Source of the DNA: Crocinitomicaceae bacterium
GTDB lineage: Bacteria > Bacteroidota > Bacteroidia > Flavobacteriales_D > Crocinitomicaceae
NCBI GenBank assembly: GCA_023262855.1
Contig: JALQYQ010000045.1
Location: 53,450-117,449, forward strand
Reading direction: 5' to 3'
DNA: 64,000 nt
Below, piece by piece: positions 26,450 to 36,104 of the stretch; position 1 is the first letter of the stretch, and every line of letters starts with the position of its first letter. Under the pieces are notes generated by a model. It was not told the DNA's origin and did not search any database. It saw nothing but the letters and a program-made list of their open reading frames with translations. Both the position numbers and the translations under genes were made by a program.

Positions 26450-27802
26450 CTATTTTTTGTTCCAATTATTCTTAAAGTTACAACTTTGAAACGAATCATC
26501 AATTCGAATATAGGCATTTCCTATTTTTGATTTTACCCAATTGTTAATTGTTCGCTCCTTTTTGTCGTTCTCAGCTGCTCGTTTGATTAATGCATAATCA
26601 TCTTTCAAATTTGCTTGATGTTGAGGAATACGATCCGCTAAACGAACAATACGCATTCCTTGTTTTCTGTCATATATGTTCACATATTCGCTAGGTGAAG
26701 AAATGTCTCCTTTTTCCATTCCGTCTGTAATAAGGAAGATTTGTTGATCGACTTGATTCAAATCTTCCATACTCCATGTTTGTTCACCGGTAATTGGATT
26801 TGTGATAATTCCATTGTTTTGTTTTGTCATCTCGTCATTTGAGAATTTGATGACAGCTTCTTCCCAGGTGATTTTTTTGTCCGCCAACAATTGATAACAA
26901 GAATCGATTAAACGCATCGATTTTTCAAGTTCTCTTGGATTAAATTCGGGAATAATTAAAATATGTTGACATACATAATCGTCTCCTTTTCGTTGAATCA
27001 ATTTTAAAATATGATAGCCGTAGGATGTTTCAAAAATATCTGATACTTGACCAACTTCCATTGAGAAAACGGCTGCCTCGAAAGGAGCAACCATCATACC
27101 ACGAGAAGCTTCAATTCGGCCACCTTGAGCGGCACTTCCAGGATCTTGTGAATGAATGCGTGCTTGTGTTTCAAAGCTTTTACCATTCATGATGTTTTTA
27201 CGAATTTCAGCTAAGTTGTCAAAAGCAATTTTTTTATCTTCTTTCGTAATTTGAGGATAATGAACGATTTGCTGAAAACTTAATTGAGCGTTGATTAAAG
27301 GAATAGAATCAGTTGGGATTTTAGCGAAGAAATCTTGAACCTCTTTCGGTGTAACCGAAATGTCTGCGGTAATCTTTGCTTCCATTTCCTGTGCCATTAA
27401 TCGCTCGCGAATCACTGGTCTAAATTCATCTTTGATCTGTGTAACCGTTTTACCATAAAAAGCTTCCATTTTTTCACGGCTACCTACTTGATTTTCTAAA
27501 ACACGAAGACGATTTTCCATTTCAGCATCAACTGTTTCGTCTTGAACAACAATACTATCCAGTTTTGCCTGATTGATCAATAGTTCTTGATACATCAATT
27601 CTTCCAAAATATCACAATCCATAGCCATGCTTACTGCAATACCAGATGCTGCTGCCTGCTGTTTTTGGTTTTCGATGTCCGACATCAAGATAATATTGTC
27701 TCCAACTTGTGCTGCAATTTTATCAACGACTGTACCTTGTGCATGCGCAACGGAGAACATACAAGTTATGATTGAAAAAGAGCAAATAATTTTATTAATC
27801 AT
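26450..27802 (-). CDS. Periplasmic parvulin-type peptidyl-prolyl isomerase (SurA-like)
   Basis: A 450-residue exported protein with signal peptide (MINKIICSFSIITCMFSVAHAQ), a SurA-like N-terminal chaperone region (DKIAAQVGDNIILMSDIENQ), one well-preserved parvulin domain (~175-270, with LSFQQIVHYP and YGYHILKLI) and a second, weaker one (~275-400). It likely escorts outer-membrane proteins through the periplasm. It follows the 651-residue parvulin protein by about 205 bases, separated by a terminator, and precedes MoxR by 34 bases. Confidence 0.88.
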   Translation of the reverse strand: MINKIICSFSIITCMFSVAHAQGTVVDKIAAQVGDNIILMSDIENQKQQAAASGIAVSMAMDCDILEELMYQELLINQAKLDSIVVQDETVDAEMENRLRVLENQVGSREKMEAFYGKTVTQIKDEFRPVIRERLMAQEMEAKITADISVTPKEVQDFFAKIPTDSIPLINAQLSFQQIVHYPQITKEDKKIAFDNLAEIRKNIMNGKSFETQARIHSQDPGSAAQGGRIEASRGMMVAPFEAAVFSMEVGQVSDIFETSYGYHILKLIQRKGDDYVCQHILIIPEFNPRELEKSMRLIDSCYQLLADKKITWEEAVIKFSNDEMTKQNNGIITNPITGEQTWSMEDLNQVDQQIFLITDGMEKGDISSPSEYVNIYDRKQGMRIVRLADRIPQHQANLKDDYALIKRAAENDKKERTINNWVKSKIGNAYIRIDDSFQSCNFKNNWNKK

Positions 27803-27961
27803 GTTTTAAATTTTTGGAATCATCTATGATTCGTTTGGTTCAGAACAAAGAATTCTTTCCTATTTTAATTTCTGCTAAAGTTTGTAATAACTATTCATAT
27901 AAAATAGTTCTTTATCATTTTTTAACAGCCATTTGCTTGGAATGGTTTGTTTAAAAAATAA

Positions 27962-27989
27962 AACAGGCTGACGAATTTGCCAGCCTGTT
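27962..27989 (-). terminator. Rho-independent terminator after the large parvulin gene
   Basis: Nine-bp perfect stem AACAGGCTG / CAGCCTGTT with a 10-base loop; on the minus strand it is followed by TTATTTTTT. It lies 19 bases after the stop of the 28008-29963 gene. Confidence 0.85.
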
Positions 27990-28007
27990 CAAGGTGTTAT
28001 CTAAAAA

Positions 28008-29963
28008 TTACTTTCCAATAGAATACAGTACTGATTCATTGATTGTAATTTTGTGTTTTTTAGCCAATTCTTCTAACCACGTTTTTTCTAAATATGTTTG
28101 GTAATCAGAAGTTACAGTTCCTTTTGCTTCGCTCAATTCTTTGTTCATTGGTGCTAATTTCTCTTTAACCTTTAAAACATAGAATTTACCTTCAAATTCA
28201 TACGACTTATTAACTCCAACAGATACATTTCTGTCTTTTAAGAAAGGAGTTTGATCAACATCGAATTTGTTTGTGCGCACGCGTAGATTCAACTCGCTAT
28301 CTTTATTGATTACATCAATTACATGTTTTGAGTTAATTGTATCATTAGCAATCATTTTAGAAACTTGATCTGCAATTTTTTGCGTTGAACATTCGTAAAC
28401 AACAGCATCAACACGATTTCCCCACATGTATTTCGAACGATTTGATTCAAAGAAAGTTTTTAAACCAACCGTGTCTTTCATTGCTTTGTTCCATACTTTG
28501 TCTGTCATGATTTCATACAATAAAATTCCATCATGATACTCTGTAACCAATGCTTTGTATTCCGGATATTTTCCTGCAAGTTTAGATTCTTCGTAGGCTA
28601 AAATTGCTTCTTTTTCCCAGTTTTTCAATTGTTGTTTCACTACAAGTGTATTTGCTTCTTTGCGAACGCCTCTGTAATTGTTCTCTAGATAAGTCGCAAA
28701 AGATTGTTGACCAAATTTCTTTCCATCTAACGTAAATAAAGGCTTATCAGATTTTAATTTATCTGCATTCCATTTACCGATGTAATAGGTTGTGTCTAAA
28801 TTCTTAATAAACCATTTTGCAGATTTTTTTGAATTGTCAACATAATGATATTCTGTTTTCAATTTCGCAACAAATGAGTCTTGAGTCCTTTTTGAACGTT
28901 CATCACGATTAACTTTCGTTTGAAGTTCTTTTTTCATTTCATCAAACGAACGAACGCTTGTTAATTCAATACGCTTAATGATGTGAAAACCGTAATCTGT
29001 GCGAATTGGTTTGCTGTATTCACCATTTGCTTTTAAGGCAAATGCTGCATCTTCGAAAGATGGAACCATACGAGTTGTTGTTCCAGAACCAAATGCAGGT
29101 AATTCGCCACCTTTTTGGTTTGAACTTGGGTCATCAGAAAAATCTTTAACTAAATCTTCGAATTTAGCCCCTGCTTGAAGTTTTGCATAAATTTCATTGA
29201 TTTTCTTTTCAGCGTTTTTCACATCTTCTTCACTAGCAGATTTAGATGTTGCAACCATAATATGTGCAGCGCGCATTGTTCCTCTTGCAGGACGTTTATC
29301 CGTTACTTTTACGATATGGTATCCAAAACGAGTTCTAAATGGCTCAGATACAGTTCCCATTGGAGTAGTGTAAGCTGCTTCTTCAAACGGATAAACCATT
29401 TGAAACGCATTGAAAAATCCTAAATCACCACCATTAGAAAGAGCAGATGGATCTTCTGAACCATTTCTTCCTTTCGCAACCGAAGCAAAATCTTCACCTT
29501 TTTCAATTCGCTTTTTCAAGCCCATTATTTTGTCCCAAGCTGCTAATGTATCTCCAGGAGCTGCATTCGGGTCTAATTTAATCAAGATGTGTGAAGCACG
29601 AATTTCGTTCACAGTGCGATCGTATGCTTGCTTTACAAGTTCTTCATTCTTTGCAGCATCAACTAGATAAGGATGAGCAAGTTGTTTTTTATAACCGTCA
29701 AGTTCTTTTCTAAGTTTTGGAATAGTGTCGTAACCCAATGCTTCAGCTTCCGCAACTTTCAATTTGAATTTTTTAAATAATTCCATGTACTCGTCCAACG
29801 ATGCTTTATCGTATTGAGGAGCTGAATTATTTTTCAAATAAATTTGTAAAAACTCTGATTTAGTAACAGGTTTCCCATCGATTTCCATTACGACAGGATC
29901 TTGTTGAGCGTTTGCTCCAAATGCTAATAAAAGTCCAAAAACAAATAATAACTTCTTTTTCAT
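28008..29963 (-). CDS. Periplasmic peptidyl-prolyl isomerase with two parvulin domains
   Basis: A 651-residue exported protein with signal peptide (ending FGANAQ). Residues ~20-115 form a SurA-type chaperone segment; two parvulin domains follow at ~120-220 (ASHILIKLDPN ... FGYHIVKVTDKRP) and ~225-335 (AAHIMVATSKS ... YGFHIIKRIE). The remaining ~300 residues are a helical C-terminal part without a recognised domain. It is likely an outer-membrane protein folding factor. It has its own promoter upstream and a terminator downstream. Confidence 0.9.
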   Translation of the reverse strand: MKKKLLFVFGLLLAFGANAQQDPVVMEIDGKPVTKSEFLQIYLKNNSAPQYDKASLDEYMELFKKFKLKVAEAEALGYDTIPKLRKELDGYKKQLAHPYLVDAAKNEELVKQAYDRTVNEIRASHILIKLDPNAAPGDTLAAWDKIMGLKKRIEKGEDFASVAKGRNGSEDPSALSNGGDLGFFNAFQMVYPFEEAAYTTPMGTVSEPFRTRFGYHIVKVTDKRPARGTMRAAHIMVATSKSASEEDVKNAEKKINEIYAKLQAGAKFEDLVKDFSDDPSSNQKGGELPAFGSGTTTRMVPSFEDAAFALKANGEYSKPIRTDYGFHIIKRIELTSVRSFDEMKKELQTKVNRDERSKRTQDSFVAKLKTEYHYVDNSKKSAKWFIKNLDTTYYIGKWNADKLKSDKPLFTLDGKKFGQQSFATYLENNYRGVRKEANTLVVKQQLKNWEKEAILAYEESKLAGKYPEYKALVTEYHDGILLYEIMTDKVWNKAMKDTVGLKTFFESNRSKYMWGNRVDAVVYECSTQKIADQVSKMIANDTINSKHVIDVINKDSELNLRVRTNKFDVDQTPFLKDRNVSVGVNKSYEFEGKFYVLKVKEKLAPMNKELSEAKGTVTSDYQTYLEKTWLEELAKKHKITINESVLYSIGK

Positions 29964-29988
29964 GTTGGGTTTGTTTTTTATAGAAAGT

Positions 29989-29996
29989 CAAAAGTA
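29989..29996 (-). promoter_or_regulatory. -7 promoter box of the large parvulin gene
   Basis: Minus-strand TACTTTTG fits TAnnTTTG, giving a predicted leader of about 22 bases. Confidence 0.55.
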
Positions 29997-30030
29997 ATTT
30001 TAACTTGCAGTTAACGCAATATTTTAACGT

Positions 30031-31503
30031 TTATTTAATACTATAATTTGGTGCTTCTCTTGAAATCGTAACATCATGAGGATGAGATTCGCGCACACCG
30101 GCAGATGTAATACGAACAAATTTAGATCCTTTCAATTTCGCGATTGTTGGAGCGCCACAGTAGCCCATTCCAGCTCTTAATCCGCCAATGATTTGGTACA
30201 TTACCTCATTTAAGTTGCCTTTGTACGGTACGCGACCTGAAATTCCTTCTGGAACCAATTTTTTGATATCATCTTCTGCGTCTTGGAAATAACGGTCTTT
30301 TGATCCTTTTTGCATGGCCTCAATTGAACCCATTCCGCGGTAAGATTTGAATTTTCGTCCTTCGTAAATAATTGTTTCACCTGGAGATTCTTCAACTCCT
30401 GCGAACATTGAACCAACCATGATGGTGTCAGCGCCAGCAGCAATAGCTTTAACAATATCACCTGTGTAGCGAATTCCACCATCTGCAATTACTGGAACTC
30501 CAGTTCCTTCCAATGCTTGTGCTACATCATTTACTGCAGATAATTGAGGTACACCAACACCAGCAATAACGCGAGTTGTACAAATTGATCCCGGTCCGAT
30601 TCCAACTTTAACCGCATCTGCACCTGCTTCTACTAAGTATTTCGCGGCTTCTGCAGTTGCAATGTTTCCAACGATTACATCCAAATTAGGATGTTTTGCT
30701 TTTACTTCTTTTAATTTGTCAACAACACCTTTGGTATGTCCATGTGCTGTATCAATTACAATGCAATCAACACCAGCTTCAACCAATGCATCAACACGTT
30801 CTGAAGTGTCAACTGTGACTCCAACTGCAGCTGCAACCCTCAAACGACCATAAGAATCTTTACAAGAATTCGGGTGAGTTTTTACTTTAATGATATCGCG
30901 ATACGTAATTAATCCAATTAGTTTATTGTTTGAGTCAACAACAGGTAATTTTTCAATTTTTTTCTCTTGAAGAATTTCTTCTGCTTTCGAAAGATCTGTT
31001 CCATCAACCGTTGTGACTATGTTTTCAGTGGTCATCACTTCCTTAATCGGACGATTTAGATTTTTCTCAAAACGCAAATCACGATTCGTAACAATTCCTT
31101 TCAGTGTGCGATTTTCATCGACGACAGGAATTCCACCAATGCCATTTTCCTTCATTAATGCCAAAGCATCTTTCACAAACGCATTTTCAGAAAGTGTAAC
31201 AGGATCTAGAATCATCCCACTTTCAGAACGTTTTACTTTACGAACTTCAAGCGCTTGTTCAGCAATCGTCATGTTTTTGTGAATCACACCAATTCCGCCT
31301 TGTTGTGCAATAGCAATCGCTAATTTTGCTTCAGTTACAGTATCCATTGCAGCAGATACGATTGGCGTATTAACTTCAATGTTACGTGTGATTTTACTTT
31401 TTAATTGAACATCTCTTGGAAGTACCTCAGAGTAGGCTGGTACAAGAAGAACATCGTCGTAAGTTAATCCTTCTGTGATTTGATTGATGTTGGAAAGTGA
31501 CAT
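30031..31503 (-). CDS. guaB: Inosine-5'-monophosphate dehydrogenase GuaB
   Basis: NAD-dependent oxidation of IMP to XMP, the committed step of guanine nucleotide synthesis. The 490-residue length is normal. The N-terminal [18 protein letters not shown] starts the TIM barrel, two CBS repeats lie at ~95-210, and the catalytic loop reads [18 protein letters not shown] with the active-site Cys. The flap and C-terminal region ([16 protein letters not shown]) are intact. Own promoter, with no purine gene adjacent. Confidence 0.98.
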   Translation of the reverse strand: MSLSNINQITEGLTYDDVLLVPAYSEVLPRDVQLKSKITRNIEVNTPIVSAAMDTVTEAKLAIAIAQQGGIGVIHKNMTIAEQALEVRKVKRSESGMILDPVTLSENAFVKDALALMKENGIGGIPVVDENRTLKGIVTNRDLRFEKNLNRPIKEVMTTENIVTTVDGTDLSKAEEILQEKKIEKLPVVDSNNKLIGLITYRDIIKVKTHPNSCKDSYGRLRVAAAVGVTVDTSERVDALVEAGVDCIVIDTAHGHTKGVVDKLKEVKAKHPNLDVIVGNIATAEAAKYLVEAGADAVKVGIGPGSICTTRVIAGVGVPQLSAVNDVAQALEGTGVPVIADGGIRYTGDIVKAIAAGADTIMVGSMFAGVEESPGETIIYEGRKFKSYRGMGSIEAMQKGSKDRYFQDAEDDIKKLVPEGISGRVPYKGNLNEVMYQIIGGLRAGMGYCGAPTIAKLKGSKFVRITSAGVRESHPHDVTISREAPNYSIK

Positions 31504-31533
31504 GTGAACCTATTTTTTTGTAATAAATTCTTG

Positions 31534-31541
31534 CAAATGTA
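31534..31541 (-). promoter_or_regulatory. -7 promoter box of guaB
   Basis: Minus-strand TACATTTG fits TAnnTTTG; predicted leader about 27 bases. Confidence 0.55.
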
Positions 31542-31677
31542 ATAATAAAATATCAGAAAAATGCTTAAGTCTGTTTGTTTTTATCTCTACTCTGTGATGA
31601 ATTTCTTTTGTTAAAATTTTGAAAAAATCTTTGTGAGGTCAGCATAAAACCTTACACTTGTTGTAAGAATAATCTGT

Positions 31678-32328
31678 ATGAATTTGAAACATCTTCTCAT
31701 CTGTTTTTTTACTTTGCTTTTATCGGCAATGTCTTTTGGGCAAACAAACACCGAATCAACCAAAGATAGCACCAAATTAATTCAACTTTCTGGAGTTGCG
31801 ATTGGAGAAACAGACATGAATCCTGTTTCATACACAACTGTTTATGATAAAACGTCAAAACGTGGAGTCATTGCTGATTATTATGGTTTTTTCTCAATGG
31901 TTGTTTATCCAGGCGATACCTTGTTGTTCTCAGGATATAGCTACAAAACATCGAATTATGTGGTGCCAGATACACTGTTAGAAAATCGTTATTCCATTAT
32001 TCATATGTTGCAAAAAGACACGGTGAATTTACCTGCTGTGACAGTTTATCCATGGCCTTCAAGAGAAGATTTTGCGCGTGCGTTTGTCGAAATGCAACCT
32101 TATGATGATGCAATTAGACGGGCTCAGCGCGAATTATCTGGTGAATCGTTGGCTTTTGTTGCTGCACGTTTGGATACTGATGCCTCTTTATCGTATGGTA
32201 ATACCTTAAATCAGCAATACACAAAATTGTATACCAATCGTCAAATGCCTGTCAATAACCTGTTGAACCCATATTCTTGGGCAAAATTGATTCAGGATTG
32301 GAAAGCTGGAAAGTTATCGAAACAATAG
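31678..32328 (+). CDS. Exported protein with carboxypeptidase-regulatory-like domain
   Basis: A 216-residue exported protein: signal peptide (MNLKHLLICFFTLLLSAMSFGQ), then a CPD-like beta-sandwich (~35-120: LSGVAIGETDMNPVSYTTVYD, YYGFFSMVVYPGDTLLFSGYSYKT). The C-terminal ~90 residues (PWPSREDFARAFVEM, NNLLNPYSWAKLIQDWKAGKL) are shared by a set of uncharacterised Bacteroidetes proteins. There is no barrel or plug, so it is not a TonB receptor. Convergent with the HD phosphohydrolase gene. Function unknown. Confidence 0.8.
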   Translation: MNLKHLLICFFTLLLSAMSFGQTNTESTKDSTKLIQLSGVAIGETDMNPVSYTTVYDKTSKRGVIADYYGFFSMVVYPGDTLLFSGYSYKTSNYVVPDTLLENRYSIIHMLQKDTVNLPAVTVYPWPSREDFARAFVEMQPYDDAIRRAQRELSGESLAFVAARLDTDASLSYGNTLNQQYTKLYTNRQMPVNNLLNPYSWAKLIQDWKAGKLSKQ

Positions 32329-32355
32329 ATTGAATCTTCAATTTTCAACCTTTAA

Positions 32356-33597
32356 TCAATTTATCGGATAACACAAAAAGTACTTCTCAACTGGATTGGC
32401 AAGTGCAGAAATGTTCAAATTATCTGAAGCCTTGCTCAAATCAATGATTTCGCCATTTTTCATCAACATGTTGATGTTTTGCTTGTGTTGATTGTAAGCA
32501 TTGTTACTCAATACGTCAGTGTAAACGAAAAACTCAATTTCTTCATCGTTTAAATCAAATTGATTGCGCACCATTTCTTTTTCTAAGCGAATTCGATCTG
32601 GACTGAATGGATCTTTCGAAATTTCAATTTTAAATAAATCGCGGTTTACCAGACGTGTCGATAACATAGATAAAACCTTATCTGGGTGATCTTGCCACAC
32701 TTTGATTGCTCCTAAGATGTCGTAATCGTCTAACGCTGCGAATTTGTCCAAAACACTTGGGTCGTTTTTGAAATTTTCAGTTTTAACATCATTTTTCAAG
32801 AAATACATCAAAGTTGGACTTGCGAATAATTCGTTACCTTCTTTTACCAATTGTTTTGCTCGACGTAAGGCATGAATCAGCATAAATTCTGCTGAAACAA
32901 CTGTTTTGTGTAAATAAACTTGCCAATACATCAAGCGACGAGCAACGATGAATTTCTCAATTGAATAAATTCCTTTTTCTTCAAGAACTAAATTCCCGTT
33001 GTGAACATTCAGCATTTCGATTAAACGATCGCTTCCAATGATTCCTTCACTAACACCAGTATAGAAACTATCGCGGTTCAAATAGTCCAAACGATCCATG
33101 TCTAATTGACTAGAAACCAATTGATGTAAGAATGGTTTTGAATGTTTGTTTTTGAAAATCAATAAGGCGTGTTCTAAATCTTCACCAAATTCAGCACTTA
33201 AGCGTTCAATGAAAAATCCTGAAATTTCTTCATGACTAACACCACAAACGATGTCATATTCTAATGCGTGACTAAAAGGTCCGTGGCCAATATCGTGTAA
33301 CAAAATAGCTATTAATACAGCTCTTTCTTCTTCAGGAGTAATTTCATGCCCTTTGCGACGAATCGTTGAAACAGCTAACGTCATTAAGTGCATTGCACCG
33401 AGAACATGGTGAAAACGCGTATGCAAAGCACCCGGATAAACCAAGTGACTCATGCCCAATTGCATGATTCTTCTTAGTCGTTGCATGTATGGATGCTCAA
33501 TTAAATCGAAAATAAACTCATCAGGTATTGAAATAAAACCATACACTGGGTCGTTAAAAATTTTCTTTTTGTTATTTCTGTTGAGATTTGGTCGCAA
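32356..33597 (-). CDS. HD-domain phosphohydrolase
   Basis: A protein of about 413 residues in the HD superfamily (dNTPase-like branch). The metal-binding pattern is H...HD...D: RFHHVLGAMHL, LLHDIGHGPFSHALE and the later DMDRLDYLNRDSFYTG. The ORF track begins at 33648 with a TTG, but the promoter box TAAATTTG (minus strand, 33628-33621) lies inside that extension, so the TTG at 33597 (RPNLNRNNKKKIFNDPVYGF) is preferred; relatives usually start close to this point. Divergent from porX, whose ATG is 46 bases away. Substrate not evident. Confidence 0.85.
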   Translation of the reverse strand: MRPNLNRNNKKKIFNDPVYGFISIPDEFIFDLIEHPYMQRLRRIMQLGMSHLVYPGALHTRFHHVLGAMHLMTLAVSTIRRKGHEITPEEERAVLIAILLHDIGHGPFSHALEYDIVCGVSHEEISGFFIERLSAEFGEDLEHALLIFKNKHSKPFLHQLVSSQLDMDRLDYLNRDSFYTGVSEGIIGSDRLIEMLNVHNGNLVLEEKGIYSIEKFIVARRLMYWQVYLHKTVVSAEFMLIHALRRAKQLVKEGNELFASPTLMYFLKNDVKTENFKNDPSVLDKFAALDDYDILGAIKVWQDHPDKVLSMLSTRLVNRDLFKIEISKDPFSPDRIRLEKEMVRNQFDLNDEEIEFFVYTDVLSNNAYNQHKQNINMLMKNGEIIDLSKASDNLNISALANPVEKYFLCYPIN

Positions 33598-33620
33598 TTG
33601 AATAATTTTAAAAACGAATT

Positions 33621-33628
33621 CAAATTTA
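33621..33628 (-). promoter_or_regulatory. -7 promoter box of the HD phosphohydrolase
   Basis: Minus-strand TAAATTTG fits TAnnTTTG; it gives a leader of about 20 bases to the TTG at 33597 and argues against the longer ORF. Confidence 0.5.
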
Positions 33629-33642
33629 AAAATAAAGCGCAC

Positions 33643-35190
33643 ATGCAAGGCAAAATACTTTGGGCAGATGATGAAATCGAGTTGTTAAAACCACATATTC
33701 TATTCTTAGAATCAAAAGGTTATTTAGTCGATTCAGTGAATAATGGATCTGAAGCGGTGGAAAAAAGCAATGAAAATGCCTACGATATCATCTTTTTGGA
33801 TGAAAATATGCCTGGAATCTCAGGATTAGAAGCGCTTTCTCGTATCAAAGAAACAAAACCGTATGTTCCAGTTGTCATGATTACAAAAAGTGAGGAGGAA
33901 CATATCATGGAAGAAGCAATTGGAAGTAAAATCGCTGATTACTTGATTAAACCGGTGAATCCGAATCAAATTTTATTGAGCATCAAGAAAAACTTGGACC
34001 AAAGTAAATTGGTTTCTCAAAAAACGAATTCAAACTACCAACAAGAGTTCCGTCAATTGGGAATGTTGTTAAATGGTCGTTTGGATGCTGCAGAATGGTG
34101 CGATTTATACAATAAATTGGTTTTCTGGGAACTTGAATTGGAAAAAATTGAGGATTCTGGAATGCGCGAAATTCTCGAAATGCAGAAAAAAGAAGCGAAT
34201 AACCTGTTTGCTCGTTTCATTGAGAATAATTACGAAGATTGGTTGAATGGAGTAGAAGAGAGTCCGCAAATGATTCATACCTTGATGAAAGATCGCATTG
34301 CGCCATTTATTGGAAAGGAAAAAACATTTGTTTTGGTCATCGATAATTTGCGTTTTGATCAATGGAAAGTCTTACAACCAATTTTTACTAAATACTTTTC
34401 GATTGAGAGTGAGGATATTGTCTTTTCGATTCTGCCTACAGCAACACATTATGCGCGAAATGCCTTTTTTGCTGGTTTGATGCCAAGTGAAATTGAGAAA
34501 AAATTCCCGACACTTTGGAAAAATGAAGACGATGAAGGCGGAAAAAATATGCACGAAAAAGATTTCTTGGATGCGAATTTGAAGCGTTTAGGGAAAAATG
34601 TGAAATGGTCTTATAATAAGATTACGAACTACGACGCGGGTAAAAAGCTATCAGATAATTTCAATCAATTGAAGGAAAATGATGTGAATTACATCGTGTA
34701 TAATTTTGTGGATATGCTTTCACATGCGCGCACTGAAATGGAAGTAATCCGTGAATTGGCAGATGATGAAGCAGCTTATCGCTCGTTGACTGTTTCTTGG
34801 TTCGATCATTCACCATTGCATGATATCGTGAAGAAAATTGCTGAAAGTGGCGCAAAATTGATTATCACGACCGATCACGGAACTATTCGTGTTTCAAATC
34901 CTGTTAAAATTGTTGGTGAACGCAATACAAACTCAAATTTGCGCTACAAAGTTGGACGCGGCTTGTCGTACAATGAAAAGGATGTGTTTAGAGTAGGGAA
35001 TCCACAAGATGCGTTTTTACCAAAGGGTAAAATGTCCACAGAATTTGTTTTTGCGAAGGAATACGATTATTTCGTTTATCCAAATAATTACAATCATTTC
35101 GTGAATTATTACGGAAACACATTTCAGCATGGAGGAATTTCCTTAGAAGAAGTATTGATTCCTTTTGTTGTACTGAATACAAAGAAGTAA
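33643..35190 (+). CDS. porX: PorX, T9SS response regulator with PglZ/alkaline-phosphatase-type effector domain
   Basis: A 515-residue orphan response regulator. The receiver (~1-120) has Asp9/Asp10 in LWADDE, phospho-acceptor Asp53 in FLDENMPG, and Lys in YLIKPVNP. The effector is a PglZ alkaline-phosphatase-superfamily domain with VIDNLRFDQW, PTATHYARNA (nucleophile Thr), DMLSH, TTDHG and FQHGG, so all metal-binding motifs appear intact. This matches PorX, the zinc-dependent regulator that controls type IX secretion with the PorY kinase and sigma factor SigP. The ATG at 33643 is chosen over the TTG at 33598. A lipoprotein gene starts one base after its stop. Confidence 0.95.
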   Translation: MQGKILWADDEIELLKPHILFLESKGYLVDSVNNGSEAVEKSNENAYDIIFLDENMPGISGLEALSRIKETKPYVPVVMITKSEEEHIMEEAIGSKIADYLIKPVNPNQILLSIKKNLDQSKLVSQKTNSNYQQEFRQLGMLLNGRLDAAEWCDLYNKLVFWELELEKIEDSGMREILEMQKKEANNLFARFIENNYEDWLNGVEESPQMIHTLMKDRIAPFIGKEKTFVLVIDNLRFDQWKVLQPIFTKYFSIESEDIVFSILPTATHYARNAFFAGLMPSEIEKKFPTLWKNEDDEGGKNMHEKDFLDANLKRLGKNVKWSYNKITNYDAGKKLSDNFNQLKENDVNYIVYNFVDMLSHARTEMEVIRELADDEAAYRSLTVSWFDHSPLHDIVKKIAESGAKLIITTDHGTIRVSNPVKIVGERNTNSNLRYKVGRGLSYNEKDVFRVGNPQDAFLPKGKMSTEFVFAKEYDYFVYPNNYNHFVNYYGNTFQHGGISLEEVLIPFVVLNTKK

Positions 35191-35191
35191 G

Positions 35192-35641
35192 ATGAAACAT
35201 TGGAAAATACTTCTTGTTTTTGCGGTTGCAATTTTTAGCTTTATTAGTTGTGCAGTGTCTACGAAGAAGCGAGAAATTCTTAGTGTAAAACATGGTTCAA
35301 GCTTTGGAATGTGCAATGGCTATTGTTTTAAAGAAAACACCTACACCTCTGAGGATTTCATTCATTGTGAAAAGGCATTTGGACGAACAAATCCGAAAGA
35401 TTTTCCAGAAAAAATGGATTCAATCAGTATTTCTCCAAAGGAATGGGAAGACATCATTTCAAAAATAGATTTGGAGAAATTCTACGCTGAACAAGAAACG
35501 ATTGGTTGTCCTGATTGCGCAGATGGTGGTTCTGAATGGATTGAAATTGCAACAACTGATAAAATCTACCGGGTAACCTTTGAATTTGGTCAACCGAGTG
35601 AAGGATTAAAATCCATTTATTCTGCATTGAGAAAATTGTAA
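35192..35641 (+). CDS. Lipoprotein of unknown function downstream of porX
   Basis: A 149-residue lipoprotein (MKHWKILLVFAVAIFSFISC, Cys20). The mature part has paired cysteines in GMCNGYC and IGCPDCADGGSEW, which suggests disulfides. I do not recognise a named family with confidence; similar small lipoproteins occur in other Bacteroidetes. It begins one base after the porX stop, so it is co-transcribed and perhaps translationally coupled, but a link to type IX secretion is only positional. Confidence 0.8.
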   Translation: MKHWKILLVFAVAIFSFISCAVSTKKREILSVKHGSSFGMCNGYCFKENTYTSEDFIHCEKAFGRTNPKDFPEKMDSISISPKEWEDIISKIDLEKFYAEQETIGCPDCADGGSEWIEIATTDKIYRVTFEFGQPSEGLKSIYSALRKL

Positions 35642-35657
35642 AAGTTTACAAAAGCCT

Positions 35658-35665
35658 TAAATTTG
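35658..35665 (+). promoter_or_regulatory. -7 promoter box of the tsaE-ald operon
   Basis: TAAATTTG fits TAnnTTTG; predicted leader about 19 bases to the ATG at 35688. Confidence 0.5.
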
Positions 35666-35687
35666 TGGGTTGAAAGAAAAATTGAAC

Positions 35688-36104
35688 ATGACATTTCATC
35701 TTACAAGTCTTGAAGAAATTCCGCACGTTGCAAAGCAGTTTTTGGACGAATATGGACACAACACCGTTTTTGCTTTTGATGGCGAAATGGGTGCGGGAAA
35801 AACGACCTTTATTTCAGGCTTGTTAAATGCGATGGGTATTCATGAGTTGGAAGGTTCACCAACGTATTCATTAGTAAATGTTTACGATAGTGCAATGTTC
35901 GGTAAAATCTATCATTTTGACGTCTATCGATTGAAAAACGAAGAGGAAGCGTATGACATTGGAATTGAAGAAATGTTGTATGGTGGAGGCGTTTGTTTTA
36001 TCGAATGGCCAGAAAAAATTGCCAATTTATTACCAGATAACACGATTTGGGTGTATATTCGTAATCAAGACGACAATACACGAATGATAACGGTTGAGCA
36101 ATGA
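35688..36104 (+). CDS. tsaE: TsaE, tRNA threonylcarbamoyladenosine biosynthesis ATPase
   Basis: Small ATPase (138 residues) that works with TsaB and TsaD to install the t6A modification at position 37 of ANN-decoding tRNAs. Walker A is GEMGAGKTTFISGL; SPTYSLVNVY, HFDVYRLK and FIEWPEKI are the usual family segments. The track's TTG (35670) lies only one base past the predicted TSS; the ATG at 35688 gives MTFHLTSLEEI, a normal family start. Overlaps ald by four bases. Confidence 0.94.
   Translation: MTFHLTSLEEIPHVAKQFLDEYGHNTVFAFDGEMGAGKTTFISGLLNAMGIHELEGSPTYSLVNVYDSAMFGKIYHFDVYRLKNEEEAYDIGIEEMLYGGGVCFIEWPEKIANLLPDNTIWVYIRNQDDNTRMITVEQ

Noticed and set aside
33598-33648. Long N-terminal extension of the HD phosphohydrolase (TTG at 33648)
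   Set aside because: A promoter box lies within it, and family members begin close to the shorter start.
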